Shown here one piece after another: positions 62,953-64,000 of a DNA stretch of 64,000 bases. Every line of letters starts with the position of its first letter. The first letter of the stretch is position 1. Source of the stretch: Vibrio plantisponsor (GTDB taxonomy: Bacteria > Pseudomonadota > Gammaproteobacteria > Enterobacterales > Vibrionaceae); contig NZ_JABEQC010000003.1 in NCBI RefSeq assembly GCF_013041605.1, positions 261,278-325,277 on the forward strand. The letters run 5' to 3'. The notes below the pieces were generated by a model. That model saw only the letters and a program-made list of their open reading frames with translations. It had not been told where the DNA came from and searched no databases. Both the position numbers and the translations under genes were made by a program.

Positions 62953-63206
62953 CTGATCCCAAGGTTAAATACACCAACAGTAATAAAAGTGATAGTTACT
63001 CTCAAACTATTAGTTTGGTCAGATGAACTAGTAGAGGATTTATTACCACTAAAAATAAGGCAACCAAATACGATTGAAGCAATACCAGCATAGGCATAAC
63101 CGTCATTTAGCGTAATGTTATCAGGTAAAAGCTTAAAGTTCCAAAAGAGGTAGATACTGAAAACGGTGAATAAACTCGTTACTAAAAGTGAAAAAATGTA
63201 TTTCAT
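62931..63206 (-). CDS. Small membrane protein of unknown function
   Basis: 91 residues with three likely transmembrane helices (about 4-22, 37-53 and 70-88). No family is recognised. Its 3' end overlaps the CPBP gene by 22 bp in the opposite direction. The Shine-Dalgarno is weak (AGAGA). The hydrophobic pattern supports a real gene. It may be a second immunity protein or an unrelated cargo gene. Confidence 0.55.
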   Translation of the reverse strand: MKYIFSLLVTSLFTVFSIYLFWNFKLLPDNITLNDGYAYAGIASIVFGCLIFSGNKSSTSSSDQTNSLRVTITFITVGVFNLGISYLITLR

Positions 63207-63552
63207 ATTTATTGAATCTCTTGAGTCGAGAGTTGTATATGTAACATCATGGATAAGCTCTTTAAATCCATAGGCTTATTATTTTGGAGTTTATAATGGA
63301 TAATTATTAGCTTTATGGCAATTGTACAATGACTAATTATAAGGCTGTCAATTAAGGATCATGCAAAGAGGAAGAAATACATTCTTTCAATTTTTGCTTA
63401 CAAATATTTAACACACTGAAGCCAGATATGTTCTAGCCTCTAAAACTACAAGTCAACCAATTGCATAATTAATCATTAGTTAAAATAGGTCAATTAATGA
63501 CAAAAGAAATGTGTCCTAGCTCTTAGGTTGGCACGCTTTGGGGCATTTACAT
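63207..63552. other. AT-rich spacer before the insertion sequence
   Basis: About 345 bp with no supported gene. A small hairpin (ATGGAT / ATCCAT, about 63248-63269) lies near its start. Confidence 0.4.
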
Positions 63553-64000
63553 GGCTTTGTTTCCTAAATCATGGAACTAAATCATCAATCTACGATCTGA
63601 TCAGCTAAGTTCATCCAAATACTTAGACTAATGGCCAAGCCTCGCTACAAAACAACCAATTGGAAACACTATAACCAAGCTTTAATCAATCGCGGTTCAC
63701 TGACATTTTGGATTGATGAAGAAGCTATCCAGTTATGGAAACAAATCAAGCAAGGCAATGGAAGGCCTCGTTTATTTAGTGATTTAGCCATTACGACGGC
63801 TCTTATGGTTAAGCGGGTATTTTCAATACCGTTGAGAGGTCTTCAAGGGTTCATTAACTCTATTTTTAAGCTCGCTCAACTACCGTTGTCATGCCATCAT
63901 TATTCATGCATTAGCAAGCGAGCTAAAATGGTTAACGTCGCATTCAACACAAAGACTAAAGGAACAATCCAGCATTTAGCCATTGATGCAACAGGGCTGA
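63553..64000 (+). mobile_element. IS5-family (IS903-type) insertion sequence, left part
   Basis: The left inverted repeat is GGCTTTGTTTCCTAAATC, closely like the IS903 end GGCTTTGTTGAATAAATC. The nine bases before it (CATTTACAT, 63544-63552) are the candidate target duplication. The right end is outside the window. Confidence 0.8.
63631..64000 (+). CDS. IS5 family transposase, 3' end outside window
   Basis: Open from ATG 63631 to the window end, 123 codons. It starts MAKPRYKTTNWKHYNQALIN, followed by LTFWIDEEA, FSDLAITTALMVKRVFSIPL and HYSCISKRAK. LAIDATGL at the window edge contains the first catalytic Asp of the DDE triad. This is the IS903 group of the IS5 family. No stop or frameshift is seen in this part. 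Confidence 0.9.
   Translation, partial: MAKPRYKTTNWKHYNQALINRGSLTFWIDEEAIQLWKQIKQGNGRPRLFSDLAITTALMVKRVFSIPLRGLQGFINSIFKLAQLPLSCHHYSCISKRAKMVNVAFNTKTKGTIQHLAIDATGL

Noticed and set aside
63361..63411. Very short reading frame (16 codons) before the IS element
   Set aside because: No ribosome site and no recognisable product.

Overview
The window is a stretch of a Vibrio chromosome (Vibrionaceae; species not determined). The evidence is gene content and order. It carries msbA-lpxK-ycaR-kdsB, lolC-lolD-lolE, plzB-mfd-csiV, hinT-lpoB-thiK-ycfP-ndh, a CARF-nuclease gene beside fadR, nhaB-dsbB, ftsK and lrp/ald, cysB, pyrF-lapB-lapA-ihfB-rpsA-cmk, comEA, ppiD-hupB-lon-clpX-clpP-tig, and dctB-dctD. 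I recognise this as the order of the Vibrio cholerae large-chromosome core. FadR also has the longer Vibrio form (279 residues). No rRNA, tRNA or CRISPR array was seen.

Layout. 1-8 kb: the end of a SpoVR gene, then a minus-strand lipid A/KDO operon and the DNA-uptake channel gene comEC, facing a DUF2062 gene. 8-17 kb: Lol lipoprotein-sorting genes, then plzB, mfd and csiV rightward. 17-23 kb: ndh under a perfect FNR box, plus the cell-wall/salvage cluster ycfP, thiK, lpoB, ycfL, COG3014 and hinT. 23-31 kb: a chemoreceptor, the CARF nuclease, fadR, nhaB with a strongly structured leader, and dsbB. 31-42 kb: ftsK, lrp/ald, a methyltransferase, cysB, a coiled-coil membrane protein, miaE, pyrF and lapAB. 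42-54 kb: ihfB, rpsA, cmk, comEA, ppiD, hupB, and the proteostasis block lon-clpX-clpP-tig, with a sigma-32-like promoter before lon. 54.7-57.9 kb: the DctB/DctD two-component system.

After dctD the conserved core stops. From about 58.2 to 63.2 kb lies a compact, AT-rich accessory locus. It has a C39-peptidase ABC exporter and an HlyD/CvaA-type adaptor on the minus strand. Divergent from them are an 82-residue peptide with a textbook double-glycine leader and an arginine-rich, cysteine-free mature part, a CPBP-family membrane protein 4 nt behind it, and a convergent small membrane protein. It reads as a secreted-peptide (microcin/bacteriocin-like) export and immunity system whose cargo I do not recognise. 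The window ends inside an IS903-type (IS5 family) insertion sequence.

Working together: much of the core part concerns the cell envelope (LPS precursor synthesis and flipping, LPS control by LapAB, lipoprotein sorting, PBP activators, periplasmic folding). A second group covers protein quality control and nucleoid proteins. Two natural-transformation genes (comEC, comEA) lie about 38 kb apart.
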